Below, in pieces: positions 1-6,504 of a DNA stretch of 26,009 nt. Below the pieces are notes generated by a model. The model saw only the letters and a program-made list of their open reading frames with translations, searched no databases and had not been told where the DNA came from. Each line of letters opens with the position of its first letter. The first letter of the stretch is position 1. The DNA is taken from the IMG/VR virus record IMGVR_UViG_3300042507_004468, positions 1 to 26,009 of that record. The stretch is one strand, 5' to 3'. The position numbers and the translations under genes are program-made. This DNA is from a virus.

Positions 1-1
1 T

Positions 2-418
2 ATGATAACACATATAGGATTGCTACACGAATTAAACTACTTTAGAGAAAAAGACTATTGTGATACACTTATCACTGGAACAGTAGAACATGAAGACGAC
101 TCTTTATTATTCACGGCAACTAGAGAACTAAAAGAAGAGGGTGGGTTTATTATCCCTGAAGACGGTTCTGATAGATGGTTATTTTTAGGACCTATCTATC
201 TTTACAAAAATAGCGATCAAATTGTTCCTGTTTTTGCTGTTGATGTCACAGGATTAGAACAACAAGAACATGAAGGAGATGGTACCGAAAAAGAAAGACT
301 ATCAAAATTGGAAATGGTTGAAGTAAGTAACGGTTTAGCCTGTGATGAAGGCTTAGTCCTTGCTGCCTTTTTAAGACTATTTAATTATATGTACGCTAAA
401 TCAATGAACCATGTATAA
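2..418 (+). CDS. Nudix hydrolase (5' end uncertain)
   Basis: Probable Nudix-family pyrophosphohydrolase, which would cleave nucleoside diphosphates linked to another moiety, such as damaged dNTPs, NDP-sugars or NADH-like compounds. The Nudix box core RELKEEGGF (around residues 42-50) fits the REUxEExGU consensus exactly. It is preceded at about the right distance by a glycine (GTVEHEDD) and by acidic residues where the first Glu of the box is expected. The substrate cannot be read from the sequence. An ATG lies at base 2, but only one base of upstream sequence is visible. Nudix folds usually have an extra strand or two before the box, so this ATG may be internal and the gene partial. The next gene starts 8 bases before this stop, so the two are probably co-translated. 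Phages commonly carry Nudix enzymes for nucleotide-pool control. Confidence 0.75.
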   Translation: MITHIGLLHELNYFREKDYCDTLITGTVEHEDDSLLFTATRELKEEGGFIIPEDGSDRWLFLGPIYLYKNSDQIVPVFAVDVTGLEQQEHEGDGTEKERLSKLEMVEVSNGLACDEGLVLAAFLRLFNYMYAKSMNHV

Positions 419-764
419 TCATAGACAAAGACGAGATATGGAAAAGAAACTTGGTCTTCTTGACGAGTTTCAAAGAATGACAGAAGCTGAAAAAAACGCT
501 GTTCGTAAAAGAAAAATTGAAGCAGGTAAACAAATTCACTTAAAGAACGTTCAAGAACTAGAGAATCAAAAAATACAATCTGCTGCTGATACTTATGCTA
601 GACAAATTCAAGGGTTTATGGATTCTGGAAAAACTTATGAAGAAGCGGAAGCTATCTTAAAAAAGAATTCAGAAGTTAGTCAAAAACGCGCGGAAGACTT
701 AGCACGCAGACGAGAAAAGCAATTACAAAAAATTGCTGAGAAAAAAACCAAATCGTCAAAGTGA
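411..764 (+). CDS. Small highly charged helical protein, function unknown
   Basis: A 117-residue protein that I do not recognise. It is very rich in Lys, Glu, Arg and Gln, has almost no aromatic residues, and reads as nearly continuous amphipathic helix, probably coiled coil. The stretch from about residue 22 to 75 and the last 30 residues are the most coiled-coil-like. The C-terminus is basic (EKKTKSSK). No signal peptide or membrane segment is visible. The start ATG overlaps the end of the Nudix gene by 8 bases, and the stop TGA overlaps the GTG start of the next gene, so it sits inside a translationally coupled trio. It could be a nucleic-acid-binding or structural accessory protein, but nothing in the sequence decides this. 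Confidence 0.65.
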   Translation: MYNHRQRRDMEKKLGLLDEFQRMTEAEKNAVRKRKIEAGKQIHLKNVQELENQKIQSAADTYARQIQGFMDSGKTYEEAEAILKKNSEVSQKRAEDLARRREKQLQKIAEKKTKSSK

Positions 765-1225
765 ATCTTTATCTAACATTTGAAGATAAGAGTAAAATTA
801 AGAAGTGCTTTCTCAATTTACGTAAGTACCTCATAATTAACATTGATGAAATCATAGACAAGTTTGGATTCAGTGAAGATAATCTAGATGACTGTCATGC
901 ATTTATCATCAATGAAGAAATTCTTAGACTTGTAAAAGACGGAAGCTCTGGAAGAAAACTGTTATCTATTGTTTATAGTAACCCAAGAATGAATGATGAC
1001 ATTATACGTTCTATGATTCATCACGCAGAAACTCTTAAGAATATAGAAAAAGTCGTATTCTTAGTAGAAAAAGGTAAGCAAGAAGAATACTATGAATTAT
1101 TTGAAGAAGTTTTGTTTTTTCCCACTCTTAAGAAAGTTCATATAATAGAATGTCAACCGCTTCCAGTAATTTGGTTGGACAGACAAGAAGAATTTGAAAA
1201 TCTGAATCTGAAAAAATCAAACTAA
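761..1225 (+). CDS. Hypothetical protein, GTG start
   Basis: A 154-residue protein of unrecognised family. It has alternating hydrophobic strands and amphipathic helices (KVVFLVEKG, KKVHIIECQPLP) and looks like a compact globular alpha/beta protein. No catalytic motif stands out. The stretch DGSSGRK near residue 60 is glycine/serine-rich but lacks the GKT/S of a P-loop. The start is GTG in the overlap GTGA with the preceding stop. The next in-frame ATG (MNDDII) would remove about half the protein, so the GTG start is preferred. Its stop codon overlaps the stop of the convergent minus-strand gene, leaving no room for a separate terminator between them. Confidence 0.65.
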   Translation: MNLYLTFEDKSKIKKCFLNLRKYLIINIDEIIDKFGFSEDNLDDCHAFIINEEILRLVKDGSSGRKLLSIVYSNPRMNDDIIRSMIHHAETLKNIEKVVFLVEKGKQEEYYELFEEVLFFPTLKKVHIIECQPLPVIWLDRQEEFENLNLKKSN

Positions 1226-1416
1226 TCTTCTTCCTTATCTTCTTGATCCATTAACTTTTCAATTCGCTTAACGGAATCTAACATAGATAAACTAGGATTT
1301 CGTTTTCTACCTTTTGACATTTTAGTCAATCTAGGTTTAGTTGTAAAGGGTGAAGCGTCTTGTGGTGTTCTTAAAGGTAAAAAGTCTTTGGAAAATTTAG
1401 CACTTTTCCTTTTCAT
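1222..1416 (-). CDS. Small basic protein, last gene of the minus-strand operon
   Basis: A 64-residue protein. The N-terminal two thirds are strongly basic (MKRKSAKFSKDF, KPRLTKMSKGRKRNP) and the last 15 residues are acidic (MDQEDKEED). I do not recognise a family. The start ATG lies two bases after the stop of the 1419-1715 gene, so the two are almost certainly co-translated. The stop overlaps the convergent gene's stop. The basic composition and its place behind two putative head-targeted proteins would suit a DNA-associated or head-internal protein, but that is inference from context only. Its short length makes the call less certain than for its neighbours, although the operon spacing supports it. 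Confidence 0.55.
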   Translation of the reverse strand: MKRKSAKFSKDFLPLRTPQDASPFTTKPRLTKMSKGRKRNPSLSMLDSVKRIEKLMDQEDKEED

Positions 1417-1418
1417 AT

Positions 1419-1715
1419 TTACTTTTTAATATCTGTAAGCATTCCACCTGTAGCCATATCTCCTTTTATCTGCGGTGCAATAGATTTCTTTGAAACTTTA
1501 TTTGTAGAATAGTAATTTGCTATAGCTTCCATGTTATGGTCAGCAATAGTAATCTTGTCTTGAACCCACGCTTCCATATCTTCTTCATCACTTAACATAT
1601 CCATGAACTTTTGTGCATTGGAAATAATGTCTTTCAGTTTTTGCTTATACATTTTTCCTTCTGCTTCTTCATTTGTTTTATTAACAAAATCTTCGTATGT
1701 TTTTACAGCCTTCAT
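1419..1715 (-). CDS. Small phage protein with degenerate capsid-targeting-like N-terminus
   Basis: A 98-residue, mostly helical, charged protein. Its N-terminus MKAVKTYEDFVNK parallels MKHIKTFESFVSE of the upstream gene and the T4 capsid-targeting peptide (MKTYQEFIAE in T4 internal proteins). The acidic residue expected before the T4 gp21-type cleavage point is absent here. The middle contains DMEAWVQDKITIADHN. I recall AWVQ-K-T-A segments in small structural or core proteins of other T4-like phages, but that is memory, not a search result. It is the second gene of a three-gene minus-strand operon, 15 bases after the acidic protein's stop and 2 bases before the basic protein's start. It is probably a minor virion or prohead protein, with moderate uncertainty. 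Confidence 0.65.
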   Translation of the reverse strand: MKAVKTYEDFVNKTNEEAEGKMYKQKLKDIISNAQKFMDMLSDEEDMEAWVQDKITIADHNMEAIANYYSTNKVSKKSIAPQIKGDMATGGMLTDIKK

Positions 1716-1730
1716 CTTAGTTTATTATTT

Positions 1731-1970
1731 TTAGATAGGGAAATCATCGTCATCTTCGCTATCACCTACTTCGTCACCTGATACAGCGTCGTCTTCATCA
1801 TCGTCGTCATCGTCATCAGCAATATCTGCGGCATCTGTAGCAATTTCATCATCCTCGTCTCTAATCTCTTCAGCCTTTTTACGAGAAGCTATTTTCACAA
1901 GATCTTTTTCAGTGTCTGTCTCAAGAGTATTCTCCGAAACAAAACTTTCAAATGTTTTTATATGTTTCAT
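1731..1970 (-). CDS. Acidic prohead-core-like protein with capsid-targeting-like N-terminus
   Basis: A 79-residue protein in two parts. The N-terminus MKHIKTFESFVSEN closely resembles the capsid-targeting sequence of T4 internal head proteins, which is cut by the gp21 prohead protease after a hydrophobic-x-Glu; FVSE before Asn would be the equivalent site. From about residue 38 it becomes extremely acidic, including an uninterrupted run of eleven Asp/Glu residues. In T4, the prohead core protein gp67 is also about 80 residues with a D/E-rich tail. I infer a scaffold or core component or an ejected internal protein. It is not proven homologous to gp67, and no capsid or protease gene lies in this window. 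It is the first gene of the minus-strand operon and has a candidate late promoter 15 bases upstream of its ATG. Confidence 0.7.
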   Translation of the reverse strand: MKHIKTFESFVSENTLETDTEKDLVKIASRKKAEEIRDEDDEIATDAADIADDDDDDDEDDAVSGDEVGDSEDDDDFPI

Positions 1971-1985
1971 GGTAAAATATGTTTA

Positions 1986-1995
1986 AGTATATATT
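1986..1995 (-). promoter_or_regulatory. Candidate T4-type late promoter, minus strand
   Basis: On the minus strand the sequence reads AATATATACT and matches 8 of 10 bases of the T4 late promoter element TATAAATACT. It ends 15 bases before the ATG of the acidic head protein. A nearly identical block (GATATATACT followed by A-rich sequence) lies upstream of the S1-domain gene. In T4 such elements are read by the gp55 late sigma factor. Use here is inferred from similarity and position only. Confidence 0.4.
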
Positions 1996-2021
1996 CACAG
2001 ATCATATTAGAAAAGAGTTTG

Positions 2022-2031
2022 GATATATAGA
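2022..2031 (+). promoter_or_regulatory. Candidate late-type promoter, plus strand
   Basis: The sequence GATATATAGA, which shares GATATATA with the site at 10412, ends 15 bases before the ATG of the first baseplate gene. The distance matches that of the opposing minus-strand site. It fits the T4 late consensus less well because it lacks the terminal CT. Confidence 0.3.
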
Positions 2032-2046
2032 AAAAATAGTAGAAAC

Positions 2047-4353
2047 ATGTCAACAGGTGCAACAAAAAATAATAAGAAGAAATCTAACAGCAATGTTAAT
2101 GTAGCACCTCAGTCACAAACTCCACCTACTAGCCCTCCTTATGTAATAGAAATTGTAGGAGCCGCGGGTAACGGAACAAACATCAACTATTTAACTTCCC
2201 CCAGTCCGCCAGACCCAACTCCGTCATCAGGCACCGGTGGAACCACTGGAGGTGGTGGTTTTGCATCAGGTACTGGTGCATCTGTTCCATCCGGAGCAAC
2301 GGTAGAAAGTGGTGGGGTGACTGCTTCATCCAATAGCGTTATTAAAACACCCGCTTTTTTACCTTATAGTGAATTAGACATTCGTCAATCTTATGCTACT
2401 TCACAAGTTTGGCCACAAGCAGCAGCTCCCGCTAATGAAACTAATCCGCAACAGCAAACTAATAACAACGGAACTCCTCCCGCACAAACACCTAATGCGA
2501 ACGAGATTCCTTTAGACCCTCGTTTAATTTATGTAGTAGACCCAGATGGGGGTAGCGTAATCTATAGTTACACAAGTAATATGTCAATACAGGCTGCTCT
2601 TGTTGATGGTTTTATCGTAAATAAAGATGGCCAGTCTGAAACTGCATCAAACCCAAAAGTTACTGTTGATGATGTAAAGCAATACACTGAATTTTACGGT
2701 GTACCTTCGCTCATGAACTATAATGCTTACATTAACTTACAAGGAGCTGGGGGTAAATTTGGAAATAAGTATCTAATAGACAGAGAAAATCAACCAAAGT
2801 GGTATGATATCACAGCACAAGGTAATAAAGCAGGCGTGGGTGGCGAAGCTATATCTTCAATGGGGGAATTAAAAGTTGCTGATTTAGTTGATTGGTCAAA
2901 TCAACCAGAGAATGTCAAGTTTCCTTATCGATATCAAGATTTTGTTTTTCTAAAATGGTGGAAGAAAATTCCGCTAAATTATATGATTACGCTTAGAAGG
3001 TACACCTTTCCCGTACTGGACTCTGTTGGTTCTGCTGAAGAAGAAAAAGGCGAAATTAAAAAGGCAAATCTTACCCCAGCGGCTACTGCTATTACTTTTT
3101 TAGGAGATGATACAGGAAATAAGATATCTTCTATACTAGGACCAATTGAAGCAAGCTTAAAATGGAAAGATATTAAAGCCGCTGTTTGGGAAGTAAGTTT
3201 TAGCGGTTCACCTGCATCTGCTGACTCTCCTTTTCCTGGACTTGCTAAAGCACTTGGATTTTTAGCATCTGGCCCCGCGGGTGCTAAACCGCAAGCAGGT
3301 GGACCGCCACCAGATCCCTACAATAATGGTCCTTATTCTAACAAGATACTTGGGCCTATAAACGTTATTGAATCCACAAAAGCTCGTGATAGGGGATTAG
3401 AATTTAAGCATAGCATTTCTTTAGTATTTGAATATAGTGCACGTTCTATTGGTGGTATAAACTCTAAAGCCGCCATGCTTGATATATTAGGAAACTTAAT
3501 GATTCTAACATATAATGAAGCAGCATTCTGGGGTGGTATGAACCGTCATATGCCACAAGGTGCTGGGGGTAACCTGGATCCATTCTTAGGCGGACCTGCT
3601 GGTAGAAAAGCTTGGTTAAGAGGTCAACCTGATGAGTTCTTTAAGGCTGTAAGCGATCAATTTTCGAAAGCTCTTGAAAACGTTGGTGATGCTTTTGCTA
3701 AGTTTTTAGATAATCCTATGGAAGGTCTTAAATCATTAGCGTCTGGTGCCGCATCTTCTTATATGAAACTAAAAACTTCAGGCGGACAAGGGTTTATGCA
3801 AGGTATGCACTCACTCTTAACAGGAAACCCTGTGGGTGAATGGCATGTAACCGTAGGGAATCCATTAAACCCTATGATGATGATAGGTAATTTAATTTGT
3901 ACCAACATTAAAATAGAATTTAATGATGAATTAGGCCCTGATGATTTTCCTACTGAACTTAAAGCCACTATTACATTAGATCACGGAATGCCAAGAGATA
4001 GAGCTGGTATAGAATCAATGTTTAATAAAGGGCGTGGTCGATTATATTCATTACCTAAAGGCTATGAAGAAAGCTTTTCTGCTGTTAGTCAATCAGCTAT
4101 TGATACTTCACTCGGTCCTGATAGAGGTATTACACCTTGGGCTTCACCCAGTGAAATTCAAGCCGCTCGTAATGGTACGCAAAACGGTGGTGGTAGCAGA
4201 GGATATAACGGCGGAAGAAAGAACCCTCTTCTCGGGGATCCGCAAGTTATTGACAACATCTTTGGATACTTTAAGCAATCTACTGTTCCAAAAGTTCGCT
4301 CAACCACAAACATGGTATACAGTCATGGTGTCAAATACTTACCTGCTAAATAA
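2047..4353 (+). CDS. Baseplate/tail-tube-associated structural protein
   Basis: A 768-residue virion protein, first gene of the baseplate cluster. Residues 1 to about 155 are low complexity (Asn, Pro, Gly, Thr, Ser, Gln) with a Lys/Asn-rich start and a proline-rich segment ending PPTSPPYVIEIV. Around residues 305-325 the segment KIPLNYMITLRRYTFP resembles a motif I recall from structural proteins of T4-like phages. Around 603-668 comes GNPLNPMMMIGNLI, followed by a beta-rich segment ending MPRDRAGIESMFNKGRGRLY, which reads like a tube/hub connector domain. A Gly/Pro-rich insert lies near residues 400-430. The position before the LysM-like and hub genes suggests a central hub-to-tube component (T4 gp48/gp54 role), but homology to a named T4 protein cannot be asserted. 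The C-terminus ends close before the next gene, in the same operon. Confidence 0.75.
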   Translation: MSTGATKNNKKKSNSNVNVAPQSQTPPTSPPYVIEIVGAAGNGTNINYLTSPSPPDPTPSSGTGGTTGGGGFASGTGASVPSGATVESGGVTASSNSVIKTPAFLPYSELDIRQSYATSQVWPQAAAPANETNPQQQTNNNGTPPAQTPNANEIPLDPRLIYVVDPDGGSVIYSYTSNMSIQAALVDGFIVNKDGQSETASNPKVTVDDVKQYTEFYGVPSLMNYNAYINLQGAGGKFGNKYLIDRENQPKWYDITAQGNKAGVGGEAISSMGELKVADLVDWSNQPENVKFPYRYQDFVFLKWWKKIPLNYMITLRRYTFPVLDSVGSAEEEKGEIKKANLTPAATAITFLGDDTGNKISSILGPIEASLKWKDIKAAVWEVSFSGSPASADSPFPGLAKALGFLASGPAGAKPQAGGPPPDPYNNGPYSNKILGPINVIESTKARDRGLEFKHSISLVFEYSARSIGGINSKAAMLDILGNLMILTYNEAAFWGGMNRHMPQGAGGNLDPFLGGPAGRKAWLRGQPDEFFKAVSDQFSKALENVGDAFAKFLDNPMEGLKSLASGAASSYMKLKTSGGQGFMQGMHSLLTGNPVGEWHVTVGNPLNPMMMIGNLICTNIKIEFNDELGPDDFPTELKATITLDHGMPRDRAGIESMFNKGRGRLYSLPKGYEESFSAVSQSAIDTSLGPDRGITPWASPSEIQAARNGTQNGGGSRGYNGGRKNPLLGDPQVIDNIFGYFKQSTVPKVRSTTNMVYSHGVKYLPAK

Positions 4354-4362
4354 TTTATTAGT

Positions 4363-4977
4363 ATGATTGAATTTATTGCTACACAAGATACCAAACCTTT
4401 AATTAAAGACAAGTATGGTATTGAGATTTATGATTTTCTAGAGGCTGATATATCCGTAATAGATGATAAGCAACCCCCTACGGGAATTGACTATTATTTG
4501 GTTACAAAAGATACACAAATGCGTATTGACTTGATAACAAAAGCTATGTATGGTTATATTGATCCTATTGAAAAAGTGTTAAAGTTTAACGAAATATGTA
4601 ATCCCTTAGCTATTGACGAAAATGATATATTGATTGTATATGACCTTTATAGCTTAACTCGTAACATACGCGATACTTCACAGTCTGCAAAAAACAAAAT
4701 GGATGTTAGAAAGCAATATCTAGCTCCGGAAAAAGATTCTCGTATAGATCCTAAATTACAAGCTTTTGATAAAAGAAATAAAGGTAAGAAACCTGTAGAC
4801 ACTTCTTTATCTCTTCCTCCTAATTATGCTGATTTTGGTGATAAAGAAATTGAGATAAGAAATGGTAAAATCTATTTTGGGCCTAACGTTTCAAAAACTC
4901 AAAAAACTACAGAAGATCCACTATCTAAAAGTGAGTTTATTGCTCGTTTAGTTAAAAACCGCTTAAATAATCGATAA
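4363..4977 (+). CDS. LysM-like baseplate wedge protein (gp53-like)
   Basis: A 204-residue protein with a LysM-like module at about residues 52-94 (MRIDLITKAMYGYIDPIEKVLKFN through NPLAIDENDILIVY). The pattern is a D/I-rich helix, a Tyr-Gly, an N-x-x-x-NP turn and a closing hydrophobic strand. T4 baseplate wedge protein gp53 and the P2 gpX family carry this fold in contractile baseplates, where it mediates protein contacts rather than peptidoglycan binding. The C-terminal half is a charged, probably flexible arm with a conserved-looking end (SKSEFIARLVKNRL). The gene starts 9 bases after the previous stop, and its stop overlaps the next start (TAATG). The family placement rests on motif reading, so T4 gp53 orthology is probable rather than certain. 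Confidence 0.7.
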   Translation: MIEFIATQDTKPLIKDKYGIEIYDFLEADISVIDDKQPPTGIDYYLVTKDTQMRIDLITKAMYGYIDPIEKVLKFNEICNPLAIDENDILIVYDLYSLTRNIRDTSQSAKNKMDVRKQYLAPEKDSRIDPKLQAFDKRNKGKKPVDTSLSLPPNYADFGDKEIEIRNGKIYFGPNVSKTQKTTEDPLSKSEFIARLVKNRLNNR

Positions 4978-6491
4978 TGCCACAAAACGAAAAAAGTATA
5001 ATTAGGTCTTTACTAAAACCATCTATAGAACTTGATGATATTATTGTTGATGACCTATTTGAAGGTTCTTCTCCTAATCTTGATGCAAGAGTAGGTGGAA
5101 AAACTGGAAGACAGATACACAAAGACTTAGGAACTGATTACCCTTTGCTAACAATTAACAATTATGTTTTTAAGATGGAGGAGATCTTGGAGTTTAGGTT
5201 AATTGCTGAAGGGTTTATTCCTACAATATATCTTAAAGTTGCTTTAACAAATAGCGGAGTTTTTAAGTCTCAGTCTTTTCCTAAAGACGGTGATATACTT
5301 TCTATTTTTATTCGTGCAAAAAACGATGCATTCAAACCTATAAGAAATGACTACTTGTTAACAACGGTTAACGCCGGCAAAGGTGGTGCTGAAGGATTAG
5401 GTTCAACTATAGAATTTAGAGGGGAGCTTTTTATTCCCAGGTTTAGAGATGAAGTGGTTAAGGGTTACACTGGTACTTCTTTTGAAGTCATGAAGAAAAT
5501 ATGTACAGAAATTGGCTTAGGATTTGCTACAAATGAAACCAGCACCAGTGACAGCATGAATTGGATATGCGCAGGTGATTCTTTATACAATTTTGTTAAT
5601 CATATTGCTGAAAGAACCTGGAAAGATGAAAAAAGTTTTTTCAAAATCTACATTGATGTTTACTACCACTTAAATTTCATTAATGTAAATAATCAAGTTG
5701 ACGGGGACGGAACGCTGGAAGCAGCCATCCTTGATACTACTATTATGAAAAACTTTAATTCCGATAATGATGTAGAGAAAAATTCACAAGTACAAACCAA
5801 GAAACTATTAACAGATATGGATAGCCTTAGCGGAACTAATATGTTCATAAGGCAATATGAAGTTAAAAATAACTCTGCTTCTATTGTTAGCAGTTATGGG
5901 TATAAAAGTTTTGCGCAGTTTTTTGACCAAAGCAGTTTGCAGATATGGGACATTTTTGTTGATCCTATTGTGTCAGATGGTGCCGCTGAAGATAAGATAT
6001 TGCTAAAAGGGCGCCCTTATCCTAAAGGCCCTGATGGCAAATCATTAGAGACTTATTGGAAAACCATGAATAAGCGATTTTGGTTAGGTATTCAAATGAA
6101 AGACGTCCATGATAAATATGTTTATTCTAAACTTTGGAACGAAAGAAACAATGAAGAGCTAAATAAAATGTATCTTAAAGCAGACGTGGAAAGATGGAAC
6201 CCTAACATATATCGTGGTGAAAGAATACCTCTAATCTTGATAACACAATCCGATACTCTTAAAAGGTTTGCTGATGCTACACCAGGAGAGTCAAGAATTC
6301 CTGGAGGCGAATATCCTGCGGTAGCTGATCAACTTTACAGTGGGTATTATATGGTTGATGGCTTAGAAATAGTTTATGAAATAACACAAGACTCGACTGA
6401 TTACGAAAACCCACCCGATGGTCCAACTACAACCCTTTATGAAGTATTTCGTCTAACTCGTAGGGAATGGCCTGTTCCAGCAACCGGATAA
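4977..6491 (+). CDS. Baseplate central hub protein (gp27/gpD-like)
   Basis: A 504-residue protein of the tail hub family (T4 gp27, P2 gpD, VgrG N-terminal part), which forms the trimeric hub that holds the spike and caps the tube. Evidence: beta-rich domain with FKMEEILEFRLIAEGF and IPTIYLKVAL (residues 65-90); GDILSIFIRAKND (105-117); then GTSFEVMKKICTEIGLGF (166-183) leading into MNWICAGDSLYNFVNHIAER (194-213) and SFFKIYIDVYYHLNFIN (220-236). That progression is typical of phage hub proteins. A C-terminal beta domain includes RGERIPLILI. T4 gp27 is 391 residues, so this version is larger. It begins in a TAATG overlap with the wedge gene. The gene order, followed shortly by the spike gene, supports the assignment. 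Confidence 0.85.
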   Translation: MPQNEKSIIRSLLKPSIELDDIIVDDLFEGSSPNLDARVGGKTGRQIHKDLGTDYPLLTINNYVFKMEEILEFRLIAEGFIPTIYLKVALTNSGVFKSQSFPKDGDILSIFIRAKNDAFKPIRNDYLLTTVNAGKGGAEGLGSTIEFRGELFIPRFRDEVVKGYTGTSFEVMKKICTEIGLGFATNETSTSDSMNWICAGDSLYNFVNHIAERTWKDEKSFFKIYIDVYYHLNFINVNNQVDGDGTLEAAILDTTIMKNFNSDNDVEKNSQVQTKKLLTDMDSLSGTNMFIRQYEVKNNSASIVSSYGYKSFAQFFDQSSLQIWDIFVDPIVSDGAAEDKILLKGRPYPKGPDGKSLETYWKTMNKRFWLGIQMKDVHDKYVYSKLWNERNNEELNKMYLKADVERWNPNIYRGERIPLILITQSDTLKRFADATPGESRIPGGEYPAVADQLYSGYYMVDGLEIVYEITQDSTDYENPPDGPTTTLYEVFRLTRREWPVPATG

Positions 6492-6496
6492 ATAAT
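6487..6496 (+). promoter_or_regulatory. Weak late-promoter-like element
   Basis: The sequence GATAAATAAT overlaps the hub stop codon and matches 8 of 10 bases of the T4 late element TATAAATACT. It lies only 8 bases before the next ATG. A similar AAATAATTTA string precedes the start at 4363. In such AT-rich DNA this may be chance. Confidence 0.2.
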
Positions 6497-6504
6497 TTAA
6501 TCAC

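Larger units (their letters stand above)
1971..2046. promoter_or_regulatory. Divergent intergenic promoter region
   Basis: A 76-base, very AT-rich gap between the divergent head-protein operon (minus) and the first baseplate gene (plus). It contains one candidate late-type promoter for each direction, listed separately. No Shine-Dalgarno sequence precedes either ATG. This is the only divergent junction in the window, so both transcription units must start here or read through from elsewhere. Confidence 0.6.

Noticed and set aside
761-1225. P-loop NTPase because of DGSSGRK
   Set aside because: There is no GK(S/T) ending and no Walker B partner; the resemblance is superficial.
6487-6496. AAATAATTTA strings before 4363 and 6505 as operators
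   Set aside because: Only two copies, both overlapping stop codons in AT-rich DNA; listed only as a weak promoter-like element at 6487.
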